In this document: one piece after another, positions 6,834-13,961 of the stretch
Position numbering within the stretch: position 1 is the stretch's first letter
How the letters are laid out: each line of letters starts with the position of its first letter
Source of the DNA: an uncultured Ruminococcus sp.
GTDB lineage: Bacteria; Bacillota; Clostridia; Oscillospirales; Ruminococcaceae
NCBI GenBank assembly: GCA_946404705.1
Contig: CAMJES010000017.1
Coordinates: 1 to 16,459, forward strand
Length of the DNA stretch: 16,459 nucleotides
Direction: 5' to 3'
Program-made: the position numbers and the translations under genes
Notes under the pieces: generated by a model
Told to the model about the DNA's origin: nothing
Databases searched by the model: none
What the model saw: only the letters and a program-made list of their open reading frames with translations

Positions 6834-9647
6834 TTACTTTAATATTTTAGCAACTTCAGCTGCACAGCGCTCGCAAAGTGTAGGATACAGAACATTCTTT
6901 CCGACTGATTTTGAATATATCCAGCATCTTTCGCATTTTTCGCCGTCCGCCTTTTCAACATCGTAGGAAAGGTTATCGGGCATAAAGTCGCTCTTGAACT
7001 CACCGTTTCCTCCGTCAACTATCTCAACGCCGGAAACAATGAATACAGTTGCAAGAATATCGGAGTAGCTGTCAAGCTTTGCGTGAAGCGCTGAATCGCC
7101 GTTTACATGGATAACGACCTTAGCTTCGAGCGATGCGCCGATAAACTTGTCAGCACGTTTAACTTCAAGTGCCTTTGTAACGTCTGCTCTGAGCTGATAT
7201 ATGAAATTCCACTTTTCAACGAATGCTTCGTCAACAGGAACATCAATAGGCTTAGGCATATCATTCATCATAACGCTGCGTGTATCGTCCTCTTCGGAAT
7301 GAGGCATATACTTCCAAATCTCTTCTGCTGTAAATGCAAGAACAGGAGCGATAAGTCTGGAAAGAGCGCTGATAATGTAGTACATTGCAGTCTGTGCAGC
7401 GCGTCTGTCAGCGGATTTTTCTCCTGTGCAGTAAAGTCTGTCCTTGATGATATCAAGATAGAAGTTGGACATATCTGTTACGCAGAAATTGTGTATACCG
7501 TGAACAGCAACATGGAAATCAAAAGCGTCATAAGCTGCTATGCACTTTTCAATAAGTGCATTAAGGCGAAGCAATGCCCATTTGTCGATCTCATGGAGTT
7601 CATTTATAGGAACAATATCTTTTTTAACATCAAAACCTATATTGTCGCCGAGATTTCCGAGGATATATCGAGCAGTATTACGAATCTTCTTATAGGTATC
7701 GGTAAGCTGCTTGAGTATCTCGTTAGAAATACGGATATCTGCATGATAATCGGACGATGCTACCCAAAGTCTGAGGATATCAGCGCCGTATTTTTCGGTT
7801 ATCTCGCTCGGGTCAACACCGTTTCCGAGGGATTTATGCATTGTTTTGCCCTCGCCGTCAACGACCCAACCGTGAGTGCAGACAGCCTTGTAAGGCGCTC
7901 TGCCGTAAATTGCGGAAGATGTGAGAAGCGATGACTGGAACCATCCTCTGTACTGGTCTGCACCTTCAAGGTAAAGGTCAACAGGCGTATCAAAACCGCG
8001 CTCTTCCATAACAGCTTTATGTGTAACGCCGCTGTCGAACCAAACGTCAAAAATATCGGTTTCTTTTTCAAATTCGGTACAGCCGCATTCACACTTAAGT
8101 CCGTCGGGGATAAGCTCCTTAACGTCATGGATATACCATGCATCGGAACCCTCTTTACGGAAAAGTTCGGATGTTTTCTTGATAGTTTCATCGGTAACAA
8201 TAGGCTTGCCGCAATCCTTGCAGTAGAATACAGGTATAGGAACGCCCCATGTTCTCTGACGGGAAATACACCAGTCGCTTCTGTCGCCTACCATTCCCTT
8301 GATGCGGTCTTCGCCCCACTCGGGAATCCATTGAACCTTGCTGATACTTTCGATAGCGTTATCCTTAAAGCCTTTTACAGAGCAGAACCATTGCTCGGTC
8401 GCTCTGAAGAGTATAGGGTTCTTACATCTCCAACAATGCGGATACTGGTGGACGATTTTTTCAAGAGCGAACAAGTTGCCGCTTGCTTCAAGATCCTGAG
8501 CAATAATCTTATTTGAATCGGTCGTTGAAAGTCCTGCATATTTGCCTGCATCTGCAGTCTGGATACCCTTTGCGTCAACAGGAACAACAATTCCTATCTC
8601 GGGGTATTTTTTGCATACTTCAAAGTCGTCAACACCGAATCCGGGAGCTGTATGAACGCAGCCTGTACCGCTTTCAAGTGTTACATGGTCGCCCACAATA
8701 ACAAGAGAATCCCTGTTCATAAACGGATGAGCTGCGGTCATGTATTCAAGTTCCTTACCGGTGAACGAACCTTCTGTTGTATATTCCTCGATCTTTGCAG
8801 CCGCCATTGTCGGCTTTACAAGCTCAGCTGCCATAATATAGTTTTCGCCGTTTGCCTTAACAACTGTGTATTCATAATCGGGGCCAAGGCAGATAGCAAG
8901 GTTGCCGGGGAGAGTCCATGTTGTGGTTGTCCAGATCACGAAGAACGTCTTGTCAAGGTCAAGTCCCATAGCTGTGAACTTACCCTTGTCGTCTGTAACT
9001 TTAAACTTAACATATATAGAATGGCACGGGTCGTTTGCGTATTCGATTTCAGCCTCAGCAAGAGCAGTCTGGCAGTCAGGACACCAATAAACAGGCTTCA
9101 AGCCCTTGTAGATGTAGCCTTTTTTATACATTTCGCCGAAAACTTCAATTTCGTTAGCTTCAAAGCCGGGTTTAAGTGTGAGGTACGGATCGTCAAAATC
9201 TCCCCAAACACCAAGTCTTTCAAACTGCTTTTTCTGATTTTCGACCTGCGTAAGAGCATAGTCATGGCAATGCTTTCTAAGCTCAACAGGAGAAATCGCA
9301 CCCTTATCAACTCCGAGTGCTTTAAGAGCTTTTAGCTCGATAGGAAGTCCGTGTGTATCCCAACCGGGAATATACGGCGAGCAATAACCGTTCATATTTT
9401 TATAGCGAACTATGATATCTTTAAGTACCTTATTGAGTGCAGTACCCATGTGAATATCACCGTTTGCATACGGAGGGCCGTCATGAAGAACATACTTAGG
9501 CTTTGCACTGTTCTTCTCGATCATTTTGTAATATGTTCTGTTTTTTGCCCAATCATCGAGCATTGCAGGTTCTTTCTGAACGAGATTGCCCCTCATTGAG
9601 AATTCCGTTTTCGGAAGATTGATAGTTGAATTATAATCCTGCGCCAT
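6834..9647 (-). CDS. ileS: Isoleucyl-tRNA synthetase (type 1 IleRS)
   Basis: This 937-residue enzyme charges tRNA-Ile and hydrolyses mischarged valine. The layout is canonical: Rossmann catalytic core; CP1 editing domain with TTTTWTLP (240-247) and GFGVDDFE (336-343); EGADQYRGWF (561-570); KMSKS loop; anticodon-binding helices (about 685-820); and a C-terminal Cys4 zinc motif (Cys905, Cys908, Cys925, Cys928), which marks the bacterial type 1 form. The two class I signatures deviate. HIGH reads HMGT (66-69), with Thr in place of the second His. KMSKS reads TMHKS (602-606) preceded by Lys601. Flanking residues are intact and the frame is clean, so this looks like a functional lineage variant. 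AAGGAG lies 10 bases before the ATG. The gap to divIVA is only 59 bases and holds no T-box leader. It is followed by lspA. Confidence 0.98.
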   Translation of the reverse strand: MAQDYNSTINLPKTEFSMRGNLVQKEPAMLDDWAKNRTYYKMIEKNSAKPKYVLHDGPPYANGDIHMGTALNKVLKDIIVRYKNMNGYCSPYIPGWDTHGLPIELKALKALGVDKGAISPVELRKHCHDYALTQVENQKKQFERLGVWGDFDDPYLTLKPGFEANEIEVFGEMYKKGYIYKGLKPVYWCPDCQTALAEAEIEYANDPCHSIYVKFKVTDDKGKFTAMGLDLDKTFFVIWTTTTWTLPGNLAICLGPDYEYTVVKANGENYIMAAELVKPTMAAAKIEEYTTEGSFTGKELEYMTAAHPFMNRDSLVIVGDHVTLESGTGCVHTAPGFGVDDFEVCKKYPEIGIVVPVDAKGIQTADAGKYAGLSTTDSNKIIAQDLEASGNLFALEKIVHQYPHCWRCKNPILFRATEQWFCSVKGFKDNAIESISKVQWIPEWGEDRIKGMVGDRSDWCISRQRTWGVPIPVFYCKDCGKPIVTDETIKKTSELFRKEGSDAWYIHDVKELIPDGLKCECGCTEFEKETDIFDVWFDSGVTHKAVMEERGFDTPVDLYLEGADQYRGWFQSSLLTSSAIYGRAPYKAVCTHGWVVDGEGKTMHKSLGNGVDPSEITEKYGADILRLWVASSDYHADIRISNEILKQLTDTYKKIRNTARYILGNLGDNIGFDVKKDIVPINELHEIDKWALLRLNALIEKCIAAYDAFDFHVAVHGIHNFCVTDMSNFYLDIIKDRLYCTGEKSADRRAAQTAMYYIISALSRLIAPVLAFTAEEIWKYMPHSEEDDTRSVMMNDMPKPIDVPVDEAFVEKWNFIYQLRADVTKALEVKRADKFIGASLEAKVVIHVNGDSALHAKLDSYSDILATVFIVSGVEIVDGGNGEFKSDFMPDNLSYDVEKADGEKCERCWIYSKSVGKNVLYPTLCERCAAEVAKILK

Positions 9648-9680
9648 TTGAAAAAATCTCCTTGTATAAAGTAGAATAAA

Positions 9681-9698
9681 GCAGCAAACCCACGCTGC
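9681..9698 (-). other. Small hairpin in the divIVA-ileS gap
   Basis: GCAGC at 9681-9685 pairs with GCTGC at 9694-9698 (a sixth G-U pair is possible), followed on the minus strand by a T-rich stretch, TTTATTCTACTTTATA. The stem is short and the T-tract interrupted, so it would be at most a weak terminator or an mRNA processing site just after the divIVA stop. The remainder of the 59-base gap contains the ileS ribosome site and nothing else evident. Confidence 0.35.
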
Positions 9699-9706
9699 AG
9701 ATAGAA

Positions 9707-10366
9707 TTACTTGTTCTGACCGAACTTGAGATTGCCGAATTTACTTTCGCCGCCGGACTGTGTGCTTTCAAACGGAAAAGCAGCGCTCGTCTTCTCTTTT
9801 TTTACAGATGTATCCATCACTCTTGTAGCTTCCATATTAACGGGAGCAGGCTCAGCCTTTGGCTGCTCTGCAGGTTTCTCCTCTGCAGCAGGTGCAGCTG
9901 TATCCTCTTCCTCGTCATCTTCAAATTCGGGAATAGCTGTGATCTGTTCAAGATGAGCCTTATACATTGTGAGAAGATTCTGCTTAAAATCGGAAACTTC
10001 CTGCTGCATCTTTGCAAGGCAATGCTTCTCTTTTTCAAGCTGAACTCTTGTATTTCCGATAATTTCATCAGCCTTGACATGAGCATCGGCAATGATCTTT
10101 TCAGCATTTTCATGCGCTTCCTGAATAACGGCTCTTCCCTGCTTCTGTGCGCCGATAAGAGCGTCCTTGAGAGCGTCCTCGTCCTTTTTATATTCTCTTA
10201 CGCTTTCAACAAGAACTTCGATCTTCTTTTCGATCTCTTCCTTGTCCTTCTGCATCTGTGTTATCTGCAAAGCAATTTCACGAAGGAAATCGTCAACTTC
10301 CTCAGGTTTATAACCCGGTCTTGTTTGTTCAAATTTTTTATTGTTGATATCCTTAGCTGTAAGCAT
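9707..10366 (-). CDS. divIVA: DivIVA-domain cell division/polarity protein
   Basis: DivIVA proteins are cytoplasmic coiled-coil scaffolds that gather at negatively curved membrane (septa, poles) and recruit division or growth factors. This one has 219 residues. The N-terminal lipid-binding domain (2-36) begins LTAKDINNKKFEQ and includes GYKPEEVDDFL. Two coiled-coil stretches follow (about 34-75 and 80-145), then an acidic, Pro/Ala/Glu-rich disordered tail (147-219). Aligned to B. subtilis DivIVA, the exposed Phe17-Arg18 of the membrane-inserting loop are replaced by Arg16-Pro17 here. The start has AGAGGTG 5 bases upstream, overlapping the ylmH stop codon (TAG), with a 10-base gap. Its position between ylmH and ileS is the classic Gram-positive synteny and supports the name strongly. 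Whether it acts in min-type site selection or in polar growth cannot be told. Confidence 0.94.
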   Translation of the reverse strand: MLTAKDINNKKFEQTRPGYKPEEVDDFLREIALQITQMQKDKEEIEKKIEVLVESVREYKKDEDALKDALIGAQKQGRAVIQEAHENAEKIIADAHVKADEIIGNTRVQLEKEKHCLAKMQQEVSDFKQNLLTMYKAHLEQITAIPEFEDDEEEDTAAPAAEEKPAEQPKAEPAPVNMEATRVMDTSVKKEKTSAAFPFESTQSGGESKFGNLKFGQNK

Positions 10367-10376
10367 AATTTCACCT

Positions 10377-11156
10377 CTAAATATATTTTTTTACCGTTAT
10401 ATGAAGCCTGTCCTTTTTGGTAACTCCGTTGATACCGCTTAAAACAAACTTTCCGAAACCTCTTACCGAAAAAACATCGCCGCAGTTCATTTCATGACTA
10501 ACGGAAACACAGTTTTTGCAGTTAAGAACAACATTTCCGTTTTTGATAAGCTGTGCTGTTTTCTCGCGGCTCAGTCGCAGCGCAAGGCTCAAAACGCAGT
10601 CTGCGCGAAGTGACGAAACCGTTCCCGAAATTTCCTGAAAGTTTTCGTTAATTATGATTTTCGGAGAGGTCGTTTCGCTGATTTTAACGCCCTCCGAACC
10701 AATCTTTTTTACTTCATTAAGTATTGACCCTGCTACGGTGCTGTAAACAAAAGCAACGGTATAACCGTCATTAACAATAATATCCCCGACCATATTCCTG
10801 TTGATGCCGCAGGACATAAATGCGCCGAGAAAATCACGGTGGGAAAGACCTTTCTCCTCACGGTATCTTATTTCCAGCGCAGTTATCGGGAACTCCGATT
10901 CTTCGCATTCGGAATAAGGCGGAAATACGCCGAGAACGCACCGCGATGCACCCTCAAATCCGCCGTAAAACATAAAGTTTTCGAAACCGATATTTCCGAG
11001 AACAGAACGTGCAATCTCTTCTTGATTTCCGTCAAGGAATGCAGTAAAACGTGCTATATGTTTTCTTTCGCATATTTCGGCAATATCTGCGGTATGCGAA
11101 GCAAACAGCCTGTCCTCATCGGAAAGCCTGTCAAAATATGCACCCGAAAGCTTCAT
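10377..11156 (-). CDS. ylmH: YlmH-type S4-domain RNA-binding protein
   Basis: This 259-residue protein matches the YlmH family: an N-terminal YlmH domain (about 1-175, with RDFLGAFMSCGINRNMVGDI at 107-126) and a C-terminal S4 RNA-binding domain (about 180-245, with SSLRADCVLSLALRLSR at 181-197). In B. subtilis YlmH is ribosome-associated and has been linked to rescue of stalled large subunits (ribosome quality control); older genetics tied the cluster to division. The ATG overlaps the sepF stop (TGATG) by one base and no Shine-Dalgarno is visible in front of it. Its translation therefore probably depends on ribosomes finishing sepF. The usual ylmG gene between sepF and ylmH is absent. divIVA follows after 10 bases. 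Confidence 0.92.
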   Translation of the reverse strand: MKLSGAYFDRLSDEDRLFASHTADIAEICERKHIARFTAFLDGNQEEIARSVLGNIGFENFMFYGGFEGASRCVLGVFPPYSECEESEFPITALEIRYREEKGLSHRDFLGAFMSCGINRNMVGDIIVNDGYTVAFVYSTVAGSILNEVKKIGSEGVKISETTSPKIIINENFQEISGTVSSLRADCVLSLALRLSREKTAQLIKNGNVVLNCKNCVSVSHEMNCGDVFSVRGFGKFVLSGINGVTKKDRLHITVKKYI

Positions 11157-11581
11157 CAGATGATAACGCCGTTGTTTTCAAGCTCTCCAACGAGATCTTC
11201 ACCTACAAATCCTACGTTGTAGGGTGTGATAATGAATGTATTGTTTGCAACGGGCTTGATATTACCGCCGTTTGCATAAGCAACGCCGCCGAGAAAATCT
11301 ATAATTCTTCTTGTAACATCGGGAGTTGTGGATTCAAGGTTAAGTACAACAGTTTTCTTTGAGTTGAGGTGATTTGCAATTTCCTTTGTATCGGCAAAGA
11401 CCTCAGGCTTAACGAGAATGACCTGAAGCTGGGCAGTTGCGCTGATGTTTACAACTCTGTTTGTCTTTGCATCATCATCCCTGTCGTAATTATTAGGCTG
11501 TTCGTTTACATAATCATCGGAACGATCGTCTTCCTCAGGGCCCATTCCAATTGCCTCTTTAATAGTATCAAGAAATCCCAT
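11156..11581 (-). CDS. sepF: Cell division protein SepF
   Basis: SepF binds the C-terminal tail of FtsZ, forms arcs or rings and tethers the Z-ring to the membrane. From the preferred ATG (11579-11581) the protein has 141 residues. It has an N-terminal amphipathic membrane-anchoring helix (MGFLDTIKEAIG), an acidic, Asn/Asp-rich linker (14-42), and the conserved SepF core (about 50-122, with VFADTKEIANHL, VVLNLE and RRIIDFLGGVAYANGG). An in-frame ATG three codons upstream (11588-11590) directly abuts the GAGAGG at 11591-11596 and is too close. The chosen ATG is 9 bases away and gives the standard MGF N-terminus. It follows yggS by 17 bases and overlaps ylmH by one base. Confidence 0.96.
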   Translation of the reverse strand: MGFLDTIKEAIGMGPEEDDRSDDYVNEQPNNYDRDDDAKTNRVVNISATAQLQVILVKPEVFADTKEIANHLNSKKTVVLNLESTTPDVTRRIIDFLGGVAYANGGNIKPVANNTFIITPYNVGFVGEDLVGELENNGVII

Positions 11582-11598
11582 AGTATACATCCTCTCTT

Positions 11599-12276
11599 TT
11601 ATTTTCTGGCACCAAAAATACCGGAACCAATTCTTACTATATTTGAACCATATTTAATGGCTTCAACGTAATCAGCAGACATTCCCATTGATAAGATATC
11701 CATTGATACGTTTTTAACATTTTTATTGCCTGTTTCATTGAAAAGCTCCTGCATTTTCTCGAAATAGGCTTCGGAGTTTCCTTTTGGCGGAATTGTCATC
11801 AAACCGCACAGCTTGATTCCCTCCAGTTCGGACGCACCGTATATAAGCTCGTCCAGCTTTTCGGGAGAGATCCCGAATTTTGATTCTTCCCCACCAATAT
11901 TTACTTCGGCAAGGACTTTCATCACTTTTCCGTTTTTGACAGCCGCTTTGCTTATTTCTTTCGCAAGTTCAAGACTGTCGACCGAGTGTATACACTCAAC
12001 GGAATTTATGATGTATTTTATCTTATTGCTTTGCAAATGTCCGATAAAATGAACCTCTGCAGGCTTATAGATATCCTTTTTTTCAAGGTATTCCTGAACC
12101 CTGTTTTCACCGAGAAGATCAGCGCCACAGTCAATAACATCATTGACTATCTCTGCCGGAACAGTCTTTGTAACGACCATAAGCCGAACAGATTCGTCGC
12201 TTTTTCGGTATTTTGCTTTTGCTTCCTGAACGTTATATAACGCTCTTCTGTATTTTTCACAAACTTCGTTATTCAT
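11599..12276 (-). CDS. yggS: YggS/YlmE/PROSC-family pyridoxal-phosphate homeostasis protein
   Basis: YggS-family proteins bind PLP on a single-domain TIM barrel and buffer free PLP and amino/keto-acid balance; no catalytic reaction is established. The 225 residues contain the PLP lysine in VVTKTVP (Lys37), the LLGENRVQEY segment (66-75), HFIGHLQSNK, EVNIGGEESKFG, GLMTIPP, SMGMSADYVEAI and the phosphate-binding VRIGSGIFG near the C-terminus. The ATG at 12274-12276 overlaps the HlyD-like gene's stop by 8 bases. A second in-frame ATG four codons upstream (12286-12288) touches GGAG directly and is less likely. The longer open frame above that reads through the neighbouring gene's coding region and is not the protein. 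It is the ylmE position of the sepF cluster. Confidence 0.95.
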   Translation of the reverse strand: MNNEVCEKYRRALYNVQEAKAKYRKSDESVRLMVVTKTVPAEIVNDVIDCGADLLGENRVQEYLEKKDIYKPAEVHFIGHLQSNKIKYIINSVECIHSVDSLELAKEISKAAVKNGKVMKVLAEVNIGGEESKFGISPEKLDELIYGASELEGIKLCGLMTIPPKGNSEAYFEKMQELFNETGNKNVKNVSMDILSMGMSADYVEAIKYGSNIVRIGSGIFGARK

Positions 12277-13594
12277 TTGCTGTATCATCTCCGTTAGTTT
12301 CTTCCGTCGAAGCAGATGTTGCTTCAGAAACCTCAGATTCTTCCGACTCCGAATTTGCATCCGAAACAACAGTAACCTGTTCCATAACTTCGGCAGGAAT
12401 TTCGCCGTTAAGGATAATATCCTCGTAAACACTTATGTAATCTGTGTCTGAAGTAATTGCAGACAGGAGATAATCATCACATTCGTATATAACATCAACT
12501 TTTTTAAAGGCGATTCGCTGTCCCAAAAGAACATAAACGCCTTTTTCGTTGTTTTTATTAAATCTGATAGCCTCTCTCGGAACTTTTATTCCGTTGAAAT
12601 CGTCAAGAATGATCTCAACTCTCTCGGTTCGATACTGAACAAGATTAAAATTCAGCTTTTCGCAGGATAATACAATTACATTTTCCTCCGGATCATCGGT
12701 TTCAATAACATCAATGATCTTTGCGTCAAGCAGATCGGGTGTGGACGAAAGCTTGACCTTGACCTCTTTTCCGGGGTTAAAGGACGCGGCCTTCGGATCA
12801 ACTATTCCTACAAGATTCCATTCGTAATCATCCACGATCTTTCCGACAGCGCGCTTTGACACCTTTGCGGCATTATAGCCGTCTTTTTCAATAACGTCCT
12901 TGATATCATCCGCGGTAATTGAAGAAAGGTTGTCCGTTGAAAAAACATCCTCATATCCGTCAACATAGCTGATGAAATATCCCGAATTTGGAACGGTAAT
13001 AATGTCGATAGGGTTGTTCTGCTTTGCTTCAAGCAGCTTTATCTGCTTTTCAAGCTGTTCTATTCTGTCGTTATAGTCAGTTTCCTCGCCAATGACGATC
13101 TGATATATCCCCATAAGCATCTGGAAATTGTCACTTTCGGTTTCAAGCGAAGCAAGATCGTTCCTTGCAGCGAGCGTTGTTATTGTACGGTATTTTTCGT
13201 CAATAAGTCCCGATATGAACTCGGGCTGTGCAACAACGGTAGTTCCGGGATTTTGTTCTTTTTTCAGGATCTCGACCTCGGCTCTGAGCTTTTCTATCTG
13301 CTGATTGATATAAATATCATCGCTGCTTTTGTAAACATACGCAACAACAGAATCTTTTGCGACCTTGCTGCCGTCCGATGAAGGATAGCTCAAAACGCCG
13401 CTTTTTCCGCCGCTGACGACCGTTTCATTCCTGACATAAACGCCGTTGAAAGTTACCTTTTCGGCAGAAGAATAAACCATTGCCGTTTCGGTCTTATATT
13501 CATCCTCAAAAACCTGAACGACCTGATGAAATACAGTAACCAGCAAAAAAATCGAAAGGATAAGAACAAGAACTTTTCCTGTAATTGTATCCAT
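12269..13594 (-). CDS. HlyD-like membrane-anchored adaptor protein of the division operon (function unknown)
   Basis: This 441-residue protein has one N-terminal membrane anchor (about 6-28, after MDTITGK) and a long exterior part. It resembles HlyD/membrane-fusion proteins: a split biotinyl-lipoyl-like pair (about 59-90 and 198-212), two predicted helical coiled-coil arms (about 95-115 and 173-193), a beta-barrel-like region (about 250-335), a VPREAIRF segment (338-345) typical of the end of such barrels, and a Ser/Thr/Glu-rich disordered tail (411-441). Export adaptors usually sit with an ABC or RND pump; none is nearby. Instead it lies 21 bases after hfq and overlaps yggS by 8 bases, in front of sepF. 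GGGAGA lies 5 bases before the ATG. A role in envelope assembly or division is plausible from context only. The fold assignment is by pattern, not alignment. Confidence 0.82.
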   Translation of the reverse strand: MDTITGKVLVLILSIFLLVTVFHQVVQVFEDEYKTETAMVYSSAEKVTFNGVYVRNETVVSGGKSGVLSYPSSDGSKVAKDSVVAYVYKSSDDIYINQQIEKLRAEVEILKKEQNPGTTVVAQPEFISGLIDEKYRTITTLAARNDLASLETESDNFQMLMGIYQIVIGEETDYNDRIEQLEKQIKLLEAKQNNPIDIITVPNSGYFISYVDGYEDVFSTDNLSSITADDIKDVIEKDGYNAAKVSKRAVGKIVDDYEWNLVGIVDPKAASFNPGKEVKVKLSSTPDLLDAKIIDVIETDDPEENVIVLSCEKLNFNLVQYRTERVEIILDDFNGIKVPREAIRFNKNNEKGVYVLLGQRIAFKKVDVIYECDDYLLSAITSDTDYISVYEDIILNGEIPAEVMEQVTVVSDANSESEESEVSEATSASTEETNGDDTANE

Positions 13595-13615
13595 ATAAAT
13601 CTCCCGACTGAAAAA

Positions 13616-13846
13616 TTACTGTTCGGAATCAAGAATCGGAATAGGCTTGCTCGGTACGATCGTTGAGATAGCATGCTTGAAAACAAGCTCCTGCTTGCCG
13701 TCACAATCAAGGATCACGGTATAGTTATCAAATCCCTTAACGATGCCCTTGAACTGGAAACCGTTTGTAAGGATAAATGTAACATAGATCTTATCTTTAC
13801 GAGCCTGATTGAGAAAAACATCCTGTAAATTCATATTCTTATTCAT
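13616..13846 (-). CDS. hfq: RNA chaperone Hfq
   Basis: Hfq is a hexameric Sm-like ring that binds U-rich and A-rich RNA and assists small-RNA regulation. The 76-residue protein is full length: MNKNMNLQDVFLNQARK at the N-terminus, Sm1 (about 15-42, including FILTNGFQFKGIVKGFDNY), Sm2 with the diagnostic FKHAIST (around residue 60), and a short C-terminal tail (PSKPIPILDSEQ). The ATG at 13844-13846 lies 8 bases after AAGGAG (13855-13860). The in-frame GTG at 13853-13855 overlaps that Shine-Dalgarno and is rejected. A two-codon ORF (ATG CTA TGA) sits between and overlaps the start. The gene follows miaA, as in many bacteria, but has its own promoter and a leader of about 80 bases carrying a palindrome. 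Confidence 0.96.
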   Translation of the reverse strand: MNKNMNLQDVFLNQARKDKIYVTFILTNGFQFKGIVKGFDNYTVILDCDGKQELVFKHAISTIVPSKPIPILDSEQ

Positions 13847-13876
13847 AGCATACACTCCTTAAAACCATGCACACCG

Positions 13877-13893
13877 GTTAACAATTTGTTAAC
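13877..13893. promoter_or_regulatory. Perfect 17-bp palindrome in the hfq leader (operator-like)
   Basis: GTTAACAATTTGTTAAC is an 8-bp perfect inverted repeat around a single central base. It lies about 30 bases before the hfq start codon and roughly 33 bases downstream of the predicted transcription start. As DNA it has the form of a dimeric-repressor operator. As RNA it could fold only into a weak 7-bp, A/U-rich hairpin. The bound factor, if any, is unknown. Confidence 0.5.
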
Positions 13894-13932
13894 TTTCAAC
13901 TTTGCATAACGATCCTTTCATACACACAGTAT

Positions 13933-13961
13933 ATTATATCACAAAATTTCTGTTTTGGCTA
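13933..13961 (-). promoter_or_regulatory. Predicted housekeeping-sigma promoter for hfq and the downstream division genes
   Basis: On the minus strand a perfect -10 hexamer TATAAT (13933-13938) is preceded by TGA, which is both the miaA stop codon and an extended -10 (TGnTATAAT). With a 17-base spacer the -35 is TAGCCA (13956-13961), matching TTGACA at 4 of 6 positions. It lies inside the last codons of miaA. Transcription would start near 13926, giving a leader of about 80 bases. No other convincing promoter was seen in the gaps further down the array, so this one may serve hfq through ileS and beyond. Confidence 0.65.

Noticed and set aside
7107..7934. A 275-codon open frame on the + strand opposite ileS
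   Set aside because: Antisense shadow of IleRS. The translated sequence has no coherent domain.
9648..9706. A T-box riboswitch before ileS
   Set aside because: The gap is too short and shows neither a specifier hairpin nor the T-box consensus.
12277..12432. A longer N-terminus for YggS, reading upstream to 12432
   Set aside because: The added 52 codons lie wholly inside the HlyD-like gene in another frame, are basic and unlike YggS, and have no suitable ribosome site. The ATG at 12276 gives the usual length.
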